Origin: HGM04593 sp045612305
GTDB taxonomy: Bacteria; Bacteroidota; Bacteroidia; Bacteroidales; Bacteroidaceae
Assembly: GCA_045612305.1 (NCBI GenBank)
Contig: JAZKYU010000014.1
Coordinates: 1-59,475, forward strand
Direction: 5' to 3'
DNA length: 59,475 nucleotides
Shown here: one piece after another, positions 25,724 to 34,552 of the stretch
How positions within the stretch are numbered: the first letter of the stretch is position 1
How the letters are laid out: every line of letters starts with the position of its first letter
Notes under the pieces: generated by a model
What the model was told of the DNA's origin: nothing
Databases searched by the model: none
What the model saw: the letters and a program-made list of their open reading frames with translations, nothing else
Program-made: the position numbers and the translations under genes

Positions 25724-25731
25724 CAAAATTA
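25724..25731 (-). promoter_or_regulatory. -7 element for tkt-rpiB
   Basis: The minus strand has TAATTTTG, a perfect TAnnTTTG, about 77 bases before the ATG at 25647. The -33 box is not obvious. A short hairpin, CCCG/CGGG around 25691-25707, lies in the leader. Confidence 0.5.
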
Positions 25732-25843
25732 CTACTTTTTGTTTGAAACTTAAGCATCTTTTTACAACGATTTTTCAACAATTATGTAAATAGATGTGGT
25801 TTTTCGATAAAACGATGCAATATGTGTGCAAGTTTTAAAAAAT

Positions 25844-25879
25844 ACCCCACCAACTACCGGTTTTTGGTGTTGATGGGGT
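25844..25879 (-). terminator. Terminator after the acyltransferase gene
   Basis: On the minus strand GTTGATGGGGT-type and ACCCCACCAAC-type arms form an 11-bp stem with one mismatch, followed by ATTTTTT. It ends transcription of the acyltransferase before the tkt promoter. Confidence 0.7.
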
Positions 25880-25902
25880 GTTAATAGGGGATGTGTGTGG
25901 TT

Positions 25903-26865
25903 TTAAACCGCCTTGAATATCTCTTTCCAGTTATACTCTTTCTCGCGGAAGGTTTGAACAAACAACCTTGAAACGCATCGTGTGATATATGCGAAAATAA
26001 TTATGAGCAAGAATGTTGCTATGTAGTTTAACGGGAATTTGAGCCCTATGTTTAGCCTGATGAGAATACCTTGTGTTATGAGTACCTCCAAACACAGACC
26101 GCCAACAAACATCACAATCCAATTTAAAACTTTTGAGTTGAGGAGTCTTATGGCAAAGCTTGAATTACAGAGACGGTATGTGTAATATGTGATTAAAATC
26201 AAAGGGATTATAGAGAGTATCTGCAAGTTGAATATTGCTGGTATTCTGGTTGTAGACATAAGTATAGCATAAAAAGCTATGGTGCTTGTTATCAAAATAA
26301 CCCCCGATTTTACAGCGCTACACTCTTTGTGCTGGCTCTTGCCAGCTATTGCGCCAGAGAGCATAACGATGAAGAAGGCTATCCATTTAAAATAGTTGTC
26401 TCCATAGATTCTAAAATCGTCGGGTTTGTTCCAGAATATGTAGGACACGACGATTATTATCGATGTAAGTATGAAGGCAAGAGATAGTCTCTTTATCATA
26501 GTTTTTGCAATTAACCACAGGAATATGTAGTATATCATAATGCAGTCCAAGAACCATCCACCTGCTGTGTGGAAGAAAAGCTCTTCGACTCTGATGTTTG
26601 TTCCTAAAACAAGGCAGCGTATTGCAGCTAAAGCGAAGATAGAGGGGTATATTCTATTTATTCTTTTTTTGTAGAAGGTGTCGAAACGGCCTACAGGTTT
26701 CAAGAAAAGTGTGAAGCCCGAACAGAAGAAGAAAAATGCATCGCCAATAGCTCCTCCTGTGCCAAGTATTGAAAGCGAGGGTGGATAGAATATATCCATA
26801 TGCGAGTTTGTGATTAGCAATACTGCTAAAAATTTCATAATATCGATGCCTAGATCTCTTTTCAT
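25903..26865 (-). CDS. Acyltransferase family 3 membrane protein
   Basis: A 320-residue integral membrane protein of the acyltransferase-3 (OafA/WecH-like) family, which adds acetyl or similar groups to surface sugars. The N-terminus RDLGIDIMKFLAVLLITNSHMD contains the conserved His in helix 1, and RFDTFYKKRINRIYPSIFALAA has the conserved basic loop with RxxR-type residues. About ten membrane helices follow. It is at the end of the exopolysaccharide locus, after the 104-residue protein, and may acylate the polymer. No strong promoter is visible in the 124 bases before it; a near-match TAATTTTT occurs at about 26903-26910. Confidence 0.85.
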   Translation of the reverse strand: MKRDLGIDIMKFLAVLLITNSHMDIFYPPSLSILGTGGAIGDAFFFFCSGFTLFLKPVGRFDTFYKKRINRIYPSIFALAAIRCLVLGTNIRVEELFFHTAGGWFLDCIMIYYIFLWLIAKTMIKRLSLAFILTSIIIVVSYIFWNKPDDFRIYGDNYFKWIAFFIVMLSGAIAGKSQHKECSAVKSGVILITSTIAFYAILMSTTRIPAIFNLQILSIIPLILITYYTYRLCNSSFAIRLLNSKVLNWIVMFVGGLCLEVLITQGILIRLNIGLKFPLNYIATFLLIIIFAYITRCVSRLFVQTFREKEYNWKEIFKAV

Positions 26866-26989
26866 AGTTTTTATGGGTTGGTTTAATTAAAAATTACACA
26901 ACACAAACAACTAATAACCGCAGGGAAAGGCTCAAGGATGGGAGGTGCTTGCTGCGATATGTGCCAACAAATGTTGTGTGCTCTGTTCT

Positions 26990-27304
26990 TTATTTATTAT
27001 CGGTGGTGTATTTCCCGCCTTTTTCGGCTACTGCACGCAAGAAATCTTCACCCTCGTTGTTGGTGTACTCGGGTGTGAGGTTTTTATTTAAAGCTCCGTC
27101 GCGCATTTGCTCAATTTCGTCAACTTCTTCGGGTGAGAAATATTCGAGAAGTTCTTCGCGGGAATACATAAATAGCGCAGCGGCATCGCTCAATAGCACT
27201 TCGCCCAAAGTTCCATCCTCTTGTAGCTCCTTCAACAACTCGCGACATTCATCACCGGTGGCTCTGCAATCGATAAATCTCAAAATTCTCTCTTCACGTT
27301 CCAT
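26990..27304 (-). CDS. Small acidic protein of unknown function with anti-sigma-like N-terminus
   Basis: A 104-residue soluble, acidic protein that I cannot name. The first 25 residues (EERILRFIDCRATGDECREL in part) look like the helix that begins many Bacteroidetes anti-sigma or FecR-type proteins (pattern I-x-R-x-hydrophobic-x6-T-x2-E), but there is no zinc site and no membrane helix. The rest is helical and Glu-rich (REELLEYFSPEEVDEIEQM). It has its own promoter at 27366-27397, overlapping the stop region of the GT4 gene, so it may be regulated apart from the polysaccharide operon. The anti-sigma resemblance is weak and by eye only. Confidence 0.65.
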   Translation of the reverse strand: MEREERILRFIDCRATGDECRELLKELQEDGTLGEVLLSDAAALFMYSREELLEYFSPEEVDEIEQMRDGALNKNLTPEYTNNEGEDFLRAVAEKGGKYTTDNK

Positions 27305-27365
27305 AAATATAAAAATTTAATGCGGGGTTAATCGCTGTTTTAATATGTTGCTTTTGTTGCTAATG

Positions 27366-27397
27366 CAAAATTAAGCACGAAACGAGGCAAATGCAAA
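27366..27397 (-). promoter_or_regulatory. Promoter of the 104-residue protein gene
   Basis: The minus strand reads TTTG, 20 bases, TAATTTTG, a full consensus match in the 94-base gap after the GT4 gene. The leader is about 60 bases. Confidence 0.75.
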
Positions 27398-27398
27398 T

Positions 27399-28610
27399 TT
27401 ATTTTGATAATAGTTTGCGATAGAGTTCAATATATTTGTCGTACTGTGTCACGGAGAACTCTTTTGCGCGTTTTTGGCAGTTTTCTTTGGTATATATGTC
27501 GCGGTTTTCGCACACCTCTATTATTGCCTTTAGCGCTTGCTCTCGGTTGCCTTTCTCTACTACAATGCCGCAGGTTTTGTCGATAGCCTCGGGTGAGCCG
27601 CCTGTGTTGTATGTTACTATGGGAAGGCCGGCTGCAAGAGCCTCTATGTTCACCGTGGGGAAGTTGTCAATGTGTGTGAGGTTGGCAAAAACGGTTGCAT
27701 TTTGGTACAGGGATATCAGCTCATCAACCGATGATGTACGCGGCAGGCATATGACGTTGGGCGGCACCAATTGGGCGTCGCTCTCGGATATATACCCCAC
27801 GAGTACTAATTGATAGTCGGCCGGGAGGTTGCGGCTCACCTCTATCAAGTCGTACAAGCCCTTGTATTTGCCCATAAAAGAGGCAACACACAAAACAATC
27901 TTCTTGCCTTTGTTCCCCTCTATAACGGGGTGGCTGAAGGTTGTGGGCACAGAGAAGTTTGTGGTGTTTATACCGTTGTGTATAGTTTCTATGGTGTGTT
28001 GCTTGAAGTATGATTTTTTTACATATTCCTCCAGCCAATGCGACGGTGTTATAATAGTGAGGTTTTTAAGCTTTTTAGAGAGTTTTTCTCTTATCTTCCA
28101 CTGCAAGTGTGTGTTGTTGAGCAAGGTGGGCCAGTACTCTTTGGGGTGTTTACACTTTTTGCAGCCGGTTTCCCACTCGAAACAGTTTACTTGTTCAAAA
28201 TGTGCGCAACGCCCTGTGAGGGCGCGACAGTCGTGCATAGTCCACACGACGGGTATCTTATGCTTGTTTACATAGCGCACAAAGAGGGGGAAGTTTATGC
28301 ACCAGGTATTTACAACGTGCAGGTGTATAACATCGGGTTTTACTCTTTTTAGTAACCACAAAAGATGCAGTGTTTCAAAGAAAGAGAATATATCTTGCAC
28401 ACCAAAGAGCATATATAGTCGTCGGTGTATGTGAAAGTTTAGGTACGTTCCCCAAAATATTTGCTTGGGCTGGGGACGGCGCTTGTTTGTAAAGTTTTTG
28501 GGGCTCAAAAGCACGCATTCGTCGCCGCTTTTTTCAATAGCAGCCAAGTAGTCCTTGTACATACGGGGGAAAAACCCGTCGTTTACGGCATTTATGAATG
28601 CAATTTTCAT
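27399..28610 (-). CDS. Family 4 glycosyltransferase
   Basis: A 403-residue GT-B fold enzyme. The N-terminal domain has VWTMHDCRALTGRCAHFEQ with a Cys-rich segment after it (CFEWETGCKKC), typical of a GT4 subgroup in exopolysaccharide clusters. The donor domain has VLCVASFMGKYKGLYDLIE and the retaining GT4 signature EALAAGLPIVTYNTGGSPEAI (E-x7-E). It adds a sugar to the growing repeat unit at the cytoplasmic membrane. The gene follows the Wzy-like gene by 7 bases and is the last of the main polysaccharide run. Donor and acceptor are unknown. Confidence 0.93.
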   Translation of the reverse strand: MKIAFINAVNDGFFPRMYKDYLAAIEKSGDECVLLSPKNFTNKRRPQPKQIFWGTYLNFHIHRRLYMLFGVQDIFSFFETLHLLWLLKRVKPDVIHLHVVNTWCINFPLFVRYVNKHKIPVVWTMHDCRALTGRCAHFEQVNCFEWETGCKKCKHPKEYWPTLLNNTHLQWKIREKLSKKLKNLTIITPSHWLEEYVKKSYFKQHTIETIHNGINTTNFSVPTTFSHPVIEGNKGKKIVLCVASFMGKYKGLYDLIEVSRNLPADYQLVLVGYISESDAQLVPPNVICLPRTSSVDELISLYQNATVFANLTHIDNFPTVNIEALAAGLPIVTYNTGGSPEAIDKTCGIVVEKGNREQALKAIIEVCENRDIYTKENCQKRAKEFSVTQYDKYIELYRKLLSK

Positions 28611-28617
28611 AACTTAA

Positions 28618-29826
28618 TTATTTTTTTGTTTTAAACATTTCGTTTATATCCTTGTTGCTATAGCCTAACCAAGTCTTTGAGAGGCAACACCCCATAAATA
28701 CAAACATTGTAAATGAGAACACACCGAATATGTGATATGTGCTGATGAAATTGCATAAGTAAAGGCTTGCAAGCATTGCTCCTGCACATCGTATAAATTT
28801 ACTTTTTCCTTTGAAGGCAGCCATTAGTATAGCAATAACGAATAGCGAGTAGTAGAGCGTGGTATACACTATTCCGCCGCGCAGCAGGTAGTGCAAGAAG
28901 GTAACTTCGGATGTTAAGCGATAGAAGTGGTCGGCGTTCTCATTTTTGCTTAAAAAGAATGTATTTGAATAATAGTAACTGTGTGCACCCTTACCCATTA
29001 ACCAGCTGTCGGTTTTTGTCAAGTCCTCGGCCATCTCTTTGTAGAGGAAGGTTCTTGTGTCGGTTGTCAACTCTTCGTCTGTTGTGTCTAGGTTATGGCT
29101 GTAATACTGAAATATAGATTCCTCATCGCCGTTGTTCAGCATAGGTATAAAGAGTATAAAGGGTAACAATATGGTTGCAATGCAGAATATTTTGTTTAAA
29201 ATGCGGCTCGAGAGTGTGTAGTTTATAAAATATGCCGTAATGCATAGCGCAAGTATGCCAAATGCTGTGCGTGCTCCTCCTATTGCCGTAAAGAGACATA
29301 ATATAAGGGAGAGTATTACTAATAAGGCTGTTTTTTTATTTACATATTTTTTAAAAATCAAAAAGAAAAAAGGTGTGGTTATAAAGAAATTATAGAATGG
29401 CGCGAGGGGTATTAGTGTGCAGATAAATTTCTTAACAGATGATAATATCTTATTAAGAATATTATTTGTCATTGCACAATATACAAATAGCGGAGCTATG
29501 AAGCTTATGGCGCAGTCGGGTATAGTAAATAGTGTGATGTATTTATTTCCGAGAGTGTTTAATATGGGGTCGTTGTTGAAGATTGTAACGAATATTTGAT
29601 AAATTCCCAATAACAGTAGCGCCTTTATTATAGTATTTGTGAGTTTACTAAAATCGTTATATTTAAATAGCTTATATGGAAAGATGAAGAGTAAACCCCA
29701 CGTCATAAATGCGTATATGACACGTGTGATCGATGCAAACGAGGTGATGCCAGAGGCCATACCTATGTATCGTATAATATTGGAGATAACTATAATTGTG
29801 ATTATTAGTGAGATTTTTTTATTCAT
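28618..29826 (-). CDS. Wzy-like polysaccharide polymerase (polytopic membrane protein)
   Basis: A 402-residue protein with about eleven hydrophobic helices and a large outside loop (about 225-290: GDEESIFQYYSHNLDTT and GKGAHSYYYSNTF). Such architecture and its place between glycosyltransferases in a cluster with a flippase and Wzc point to the Wzy O-antigen/EPS polymerase family, which joins repeat units in the periplasm. Wzy proteins are too divergent for residue-level proof. The gene is AT-rich compared with its neighbours. A 121-base AT-rich gap with a strong inverted repeat precedes it. Confidence 0.75.
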   Translation of the reverse strand: MNKKISLIITIIVISNIIRYIGMASGITSFASITRVIYAFMTWGLLFIFPYKLFKYNDFSKLTNTIIKALLLLGIYQIFVTIFNNDPILNTLGNKYITLFTIPDCAISFIAPLFVYCAMTNNILNKILSSVKKFICTLIPLAPFYNFFITTPFFFLIFKKYVNKKTALLVILSLILCLFTAIGGARTAFGILALCITAYFINYTLSSRILNKIFCIATILLPFILFIPMLNNGDEESIFQYYSHNLDTTDEELTTDTRTFLYKEMAEDLTKTDSWLMGKGAHSYYYSNTFFLSKNENADHFYRLTSEVTFLHYLLRGGIVYTTLYYSLFVIAILMAAFKGKSKFIRCAGAMLASLYLCNFISTYHIFGVFSFTMFVFMGCCLSKTWLGYSNKDINEMFKTKK

Positions 29827-29852
29827 TATTTCACAAGTTAAGTTTTTAGCAC

Positions 29853-29875
29853 TATATAATGTGTGTCATTATATA
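29853..29875. repeat. Perfect inverted repeat in the AT-rich gap before the polymerase gene
   Basis: TATATAATG and CATTATATA are exact inverted copies around TGTGT. It is within the polysaccharide operon, between the GT32 and polymerase genes. It lacks a T-run, so it is not a standard terminator; it may be a protein site or an mRNA hairpin. Confidence 0.6.
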
Positions 29876-29947
29876 ATAAATGTGGTTATTGTGACTCTAA
29901 TTTTAGTAGGTATAATTTTTTATACAAGACACCTAAATATAGAACTT

Positions 29948-30700
29948 TTATTTGAATTTAATTATTTGTGTAAACTGTGTTAATAATCGAATTGCGATAT
30001 ACTTTAATCGCGTCATTGCTTTTTGGTATTTGGACATATGTTTCTTGTTTACCCAAGTTGCAGTATAATGGTGTATGCTTCGAGTATTTTCTGTAATTTT
30101 CATCTCACCAGTGTAGGCTGTTATTGGGCAAAAATAGTCATCCGGATAAATTGTTATGCCTTTAATTTTAGAGATTTTTCTTAAATCGATATTCATTTGT
30201 TTGTCCACTAAAATATCGGTGACAATTGTAACAACTGTTGCGGTAATACGTCCTTTTAAATCGAAAAGGTGTTTCTTGTGATACGTTTCGATAATTTCCT
30301 TATAAACCTTATTCTCGGGCTCAACTCCCAAACCTAATCCTGGAGCTATATATGGTACAAGTTCATTGGTTTTTGTTTTTGGAGCAATTTCGCACCCCAT
30401 AAAAGCGCCTTTTGCTATGATGTCGTCCATGTTTTTTATAACCTCAACATCGGTATCGAAATATAGACCTCCATATTTGTAAAGTACCCAAAAACGTGCA
30501 TAATCGCTTACAAAAGCATATTTTTTTGCTCTATATGCTTCGGCGGTGTAAGGGATGATGTTTACATCGAAGTTGTCTTCGTTCCACTCTTTTATCTCGT
30601 AGTCGGGGAGATATTTTTTCCAGGATTCTATGCATTTTACTGCTAGCTCGGGGAGGGGGTTGCGGCCGAACCAACAATAGTGAATAACTTTAGGTATCAT
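29948..30700 (-). CDS. GT32-type glycosyltransferase
   Basis: A 250-residue glycosyltransferase with the DXD sugar-binding region (PF04488 type). The start IPKVIHYCWFGRNPLPELAVKCIESWKKYLPDYEI is diagnostic for this Och1/capsule group (key part: HYCWFGRNPLP). The metal and nucleotide-sugar motif is GGLYFDTDVEV near residue 82, and the AYTGEMKITENTRSIHHYTATWV end is typical. It likely transfers a hexose or a derivative to the repeat unit. It follows the FrhB-like gene by 8 bases. Confidence 0.93.
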   Translation of the reverse strand: MIPKVIHYCWFGRNPLPELAVKCIESWKKYLPDYEIKEWNEDNFDVNIIPYTAEAYRAKKYAFVSDYARFWVLYKYGGLYFDTDVEVIKNMDDIIAKGAFMGCEIAPKTKTNELVPYIAPGLGLGVEPENKVYKEIIETYHKKHLFDLKGRITATVVTIVTDILVDKQMNIDLRKISKIKGITIYPDDYFCPITAYTGEMKITENTRSIHHYTATWVNKKHMSKYQKAMTRLKYIAIRLLTQFTQIIKFK

Positions 30701-30708
30701 AGTGTTTT

Positions 30709-31920
30709 TTATTTGAATAGTTTATAAAGTTTAAATATAGGTGCTGTTATGCTTTGGTTATTGTAAAACCACGCTTTTAGTTGCTTTTTTCTTTGGTTAA
30801 GGATGAATGCTCTTTTGTAGCTTTTGAGGTACTTGCTGTAGGCTTTTTGTGGTTTTGTAGCGTAGAGTGCCTCAAATGCTTTTTTGTTTTGGGGCATAGC
30901 GCTAGGTGCCTGTAGTCGCCCATTGCCTTCTATGGCTTCGTTTACGGGGCGCTCTTCGATGTGCATTTGTTCTTTAATCTCGTTTATGAGCGCTATGCCT
31001 TTGGGTGTTGAGGGTAGCAACAGGGATACGCCCTCTTTTTGTGGCATTGTTTTGCTCTTTAGCCCCCAAAAGTCGGCGATGGTGATATCGCTGCAGCGGT
31101 TGGGTTGGGAGTATGGGCAGGCAAAACAGTTGTCGCGTAATGTTATTAAGGACATAAAGGCGGTTATGTAGTTGTTGCTAAGAAAGGCAATATCTTTTTT
31201 AGGCAGCTGCAGACAGCCGTTCTTGTCGCACAACGAGAGCCCGTATTTAATGCCCTCTGCGTCTTTGCTGCGAAAGAGAACTTTTATCTCTTTGCCGGGT
31301 ATGTTGTTTCGTTTTAAGATGTCTTCTATGTCGTCGCGCAAAAGTTTTTGAGAGGGCACGCCGTGGCACACGAGGTCGACAAGGAAGAGATTTTCATAAT
31401 CCTTTCTTAAATAGTTGCGTAGGCCGGCTACTTGGCAGGGGGTGCCGGTGAAGAGTACTTTTTTGCCTGCGGCGAGGTCTTGCTTAACTTCGCGGTATAT
31501 GAGGCCTATGTTGCTTTGAACGTATTTGGAGCCCTTTGTTTTGTGGGCATCTTCTTTTTTGTCAATTCGGCAGTGCGAGATTTTTTGGTAGTTTTCTTGT
31601 ACGCAGCCATATATAACGCCTCCCTGGGAGAGTATGTGCTGGGAAATTACAGAAGATGCTGCTCCACTGCTGCTGCTCAAAAGGTCGGCGCGCTCTTTGC
31701 TTACTGCTGCAAATGCCTTTATGGGGGCGTTGAGAGTGACGGGGGTGTTGACGGGGCAGGTTTTGGTACACAGGCCGCAGTCTATGCATTTGGTTTCGTC
31801 TATGGTGGGGTAGGTGTATCCGCAAGCTCCCTCTTCGCGCATAGTTATGGCGTTTTTGTTGCAGATGTTCACGCAGGCACCACAGGCAGTGCATTTATTC
31901 TTTGGGCAAATTTCTTTCAT
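30709..31920 (-). CDS. F420 hydrogenase beta-subunit-like iron-sulfur protein of the EPS locus
   Basis: A 403-residue protein with two N-terminal 4Fe-4S motifs (CTACGACVNICNKNAI and CIDCGLCTKTCPVN) followed by the FrhB/FdhB N and C domains (SSGAASSVISQHILSQGGVIYG; FTGTPCQVAGLRNYL; CPYSQPNRCSDITIADFWG). Such proteins accompany pyruvyl transferases in Bacteroidetes surface-polysaccharide loci; a flavin/iron-sulfur redox step on a sugar or lipid is the usual guess. I chose ATG at 31920 (MKEICPKNKC), 7 bases after the preceding gene; the longer frame from 31959 would overlap it. F420 itself is not expected in this organism. Confidence 0.9.
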   Translation of the reverse strand: MKEICPKNKCTACGACVNICNKNAITMREEGACGYTYPTIDETKCIDCGLCTKTCPVNTPVTLNAPIKAFAAVSKERADLLSSSSGAASSVISQHILSQGGVIYGCVQENYQKISHCRIDKKEDAHKTKGSKYVQSNIGLIYREVKQDLAAGKKVLFTGTPCQVAGLRNYLRKDYENLFLVDLVCHGVPSQKLLRDDIEDILKRNNIPGKEIKVLFRSKDAEGIKYGLSLCDKNGCLQLPKKDIAFLSNNYITAFMSLITLRDNCFACPYSQPNRCSDITIADFWGLKSKTMPQKEGVSLLLPSTPKGIALINEIKEQMHIEERPVNEAIEGNGRLQAPSAMPQNKKAFEALYATKPQKAYSKYLKSYKRAFILNQRKKQLKAWFYNNQSITAPIFKLYKLFK

Positions 31921-31927
31921 ATTATCT

Positions 31928-32986
31928 CTACTTTTTGAGGGCGTTTTCAAGGTATGCAAGAGAGGCTGCTCGCAGTTGGCTCAACTTTGCATCGATGGCG
32001 GTGTAGTTGGGCTTTTCGAGTGTTTCCACGCGCTCTATGTTTTCTTCTCCAATGAAATGTGTGTCGACACCCAGCTTTTTGAAGAGGTTTGCTATGCGGG
32101 CGTTTTGGTCGTTTTCTCCACCATCTTTAAAGCGTTTGAAGGTTACAAATTCCTTGTGGTATATGATGCTGAAGATGGAGGAGTGAAAAGAGTCGGTGAA
32201 GACTTTTTGGGCCTGTTTTATATATGAAACAAACTCGGAGGGGCCGGCGTTGATGAGCTCGAAGCCGTACTCTTTGTATATGGGGTTTGTGTTGAATATT
32301 TTCACTTTTTTGTTGTGCTTGCTTGCATACTCTTTTACATAGTCGAGGTACCACTTGTTGGGGGTAAGGAAGTAGCAGAGTATGTAGGGCGAAGTGGCGG
32401 GTATGGGGGTGGCTATTTTGTCCCACTCTGCTTGGCCAAGAAGGAGGGTGGGGTCGAGCACAACTTCTATCTTTTTATCGATGAAGGAGGATAGCATCTG
32501 CGCCCCGGCTTCTTCGCGCACTGCGATGTGAGAAAACTTCTCTATCAATGGCTTGACGTTGTCTTGATACTCTTTATTGCAGCGGCCTGTGCCCGTGCTT
32601 GGTGCGTAGGCTATTTTTTTCTTTGTGGTGAAGCCCAAGTAGTAGTAGGGGTTGAACTTGAGGTAGGGGCTCCATATTTGGTCGCTGCCGCAGAGGTATG
32701 TATCGAACTTATCGGCTATATTTTCTACACTGCCGAAATTACGCTCTAGCTTCAGATGCTTTTTTGTGAATTTACTGTAGGCATTATGTACTTTTCTGCT
32801 ACGTCCCTTAAGTATATCTATGATGCGGTTTTTAAATCTTATGACCGTGCCGGGTTTATAGAAGAAGGAATCGTCTATAATGTGGTTTTCGTGCCCAAGG
32901 TTTTCTATGCTTCTTTGCAAGGCGTATGCTTGAAGAAACGTACCAAAGTTTTCGTAGTAAATCCAGGTTACAGTAGCTGTCTTCAT
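31928..32986 (-). CDS. Polysaccharide pyruvyl transferase family protein
   Basis: A 352-residue PF04230 protein, related to CsaB and WcaK, that adds a pyruvate ketal from phosphoenolpyruvate to a sugar. VTWIYYENFGTFLQAYALQRSI at the N-terminus, FDTYLCGSDQIWSPY near residue 92 and FTDSFHSSIFSIIYHKEFV near residue 270 (with the conserved S/T-D-S/R-H-S motif) are family marks. It overlaps the end of the flippase gene by 4 bases and is followed by the FrhB-like gene. A pyruvylated sugar would put negative charge on the polymer. Confidence 0.92.
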   Translation of the reverse strand: MKTATVTWIYYENFGTFLQAYALQRSIENLGHENHIIDDSFFYKPGTVIRFKNRIIDILKGRSRKVHNAYSKFTKKHLKLERNFGSVENIADKFDTYLCGSDQIWSPYLKFNPYYYLGFTTKKKIAYAPSTGTGRCNKEYQDNVKPLIEKFSHIAVREEAGAQMLSSFIDKKIEVVLDPTLLLGQAEWDKIATPIPATSPYILCYFLTPNKWYLDYVKEYASKHNKKVKIFNTNPIYKEYGFELINAGPSEFVSYIKQAQKVFTDSFHSSIFSIIYHKEFVTFKRFKDGGENDQNARIANLFKKLGVDTHFIGEENIERVETLEKPNYTAIDAKLSQLRAASLAYLENALKK

Positions 32987-34503
32987 TTCTTGCCTAATTT
33001 ATTTTGAATAAAGGTTTTTATGTATGTTTTCTCGTTCTTCTCCAAGCCTATGAGGTATATTACGCTTGTTGTGCAGAAGAAGGATATTGCGGTTACTGCT
33101 ATGAGGCTGGCAAGGTTGTTGTTCAAGAGTGTATTTGCTATGATGGGGAGGGGGAGTATGATGCAGGTTATTGTGATGAGCTTAAGAGTTACTGTTTTTA
33201 CGAAGCGTCTGACGGGGAAGTTTATCATCTTCTTTAGTAGTAGCAGGCGCACGCATAACAAGGCTATTGATATTGCTGCGTATATGATGTATGTTGTGTA
33301 GGCTGGTGCTCCTACTTTTAGCACAATGTAGGAGAGGGGGAGGTTTAGCATTAGCATAAATGATACGATGAACTGGTAGTTCCTAATTTTGCCGTAGGCT
33401 TTTACTACGCTTGCCAGGAGGTTGGAAAGTGTGTCGAGCATACAGTTTATGAGTATGAGCCTGCAGAAGATGGGGGTGCAAGAGGGGTAGTCGCCAAGCC
33501 ATAAATCGAGTATGTACTCCATTTTTAATATTATGGGAAGCGACAAGATGAGTATGAGGTAGTACGAGAAGTTTGTGCTGCGGAACACCAGGGTGTACAT
33601 ACTCTCGGTCTCTTTTGCGGCATATCTCTTGGTTATTTGTGGGTTTACTGCTGTTTGGAAACTGGACACGAATTTCATTACTGCTGCTTGCACTTGTGCG
33701 GCTATGCCTCTTGCGGTGTTGACGATGGGGCCGAAGAAGATGTTGAGTACAAAGCCTACGCCTTGGAGGGTGAAGACCCAAGAGAGCTCGCCCATTGTGC
33801 TCCAGCTTGCAAAACCTATGAGTTTTTTAAATATCTTATTGTCCCAAATGAGACGGGGTGACAGGTCTTTGAATTTTCTATAGCAGTATGCTGTGTAGCA
33901 GGCCGATGTGAAGACTGTTGACACAAGGTGCAGTGTGGCGTAAAGTTCGAGCCTGTCGCTCGAGCATATTGTGAGCAGATAGGCGATGAGGAGGGCTGTG
34001 ATGGCGTCGAAGATGCTTAAATATGCATATACGTTCATACGTTCGTAGGCAATGATGGCTGCGTTGAATGGTACTCTTATTATGCCAAGGCTGCAGGTGA
34101 TTATGCTTATGTGGTAGACGTATTTTGCGGCATCGGCTCTTTCGATGGGTATGTTTAGGGTGTCGAGGAGGAGATAGCCAAGTGTGCAGGCGATAGCTAT
34201 TATGATGAGCGCAATGATGGCGTGTATGTGGATGGACATATTGAATGTCTTGTTTATGTTTGAGGCGTTTTTTTGCCCCATTTCAAAGGTTAAAAACCTT
34301 TGTACGGCTATAGACATAGAGCTGTTTATGAACGATAGAGAGGTTACGATGCTGCCTACAACGTTGTAAATTCCCATATCGACAACACCTAATGCTTTCA
34401 AGATTACTCGGCTTGTGTAGAGTGAGATAATCATCATCACTATCATACGTAAGTAGAGTAGTGCGGTGTTTTTTGCTATTCTTTTATTGCTATCGTTTGC
34501 CAT
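32983..34503 (-). CDS. Wzx-type polysaccharide flippase
   Basis: A 506-residue MOP-superfamily exporter with 12-14 membrane helices, which flips lipid-linked repeat units across the inner membrane. NKRIAKNTALLYLRMIVMMII and SLYTSRVILKALGVVDMGIYNVVG are the standard N-terminus of Bacteroidetes Wzx. I chose ATG at 34503 (MANDSNKRIAKN); an upstream start at 34533 is possible. It follows the UDP-glucose dehydrogenase gene by about 50 bases and overlaps the pyruvyl transferase by 4. Confidence 0.92.
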   Translation of the reverse strand: MANDSNKRIAKNTALLYLRMIVMMIISLYTSRVILKALGVVDMGIYNVVGSIVTSLSFINSSMSIAVQRFLTFEMGQKNASNINKTFNMSIHIHAIIALIIIAIACTLGYLLLDTLNIPIERADAAKYVYHISIITCSLGIIRVPFNAAIIAYERMNVYAYLSIFDAITALLIAYLLTICSSDRLELYATLHLVSTVFTSACYTAYCYRKFKDLSPRLIWDNKIFKKLIGFASWSTMGELSWVFTLQGVGFVLNIFFGPIVNTARGIAAQVQAAVMKFVSSFQTAVNPQITKRYAAKETESMYTLVFRSTNFSYYLILILSLPIILKMEYILDLWLGDYPSCTPIFCRLILINCMLDTLSNLLASVVKAYGKIRNYQFIVSFMLMLNLPLSYIVLKVGAPAYTTYIIYAAISIALLCVRLLLLKKMINFPVRRFVKTVTLKLITITCIILPLPIIANTLLNNNLASLIAVTAISFFCTTSVIYLIGLEKNEKTYIKTFIQNKLGKK

Positions 34504-34552
34504 ATTTTTTACCTGTTTTGTTTCCACGCCCACGGATGTGTGGTTGTGGATT

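Noticed and set aside
29827..29947. Frameshift joining GT32 and the polymerase, or a broken gene in the gap
   Set aside because: Both genes have complete starts and ends, and the gap has no continuation of either in another frame.
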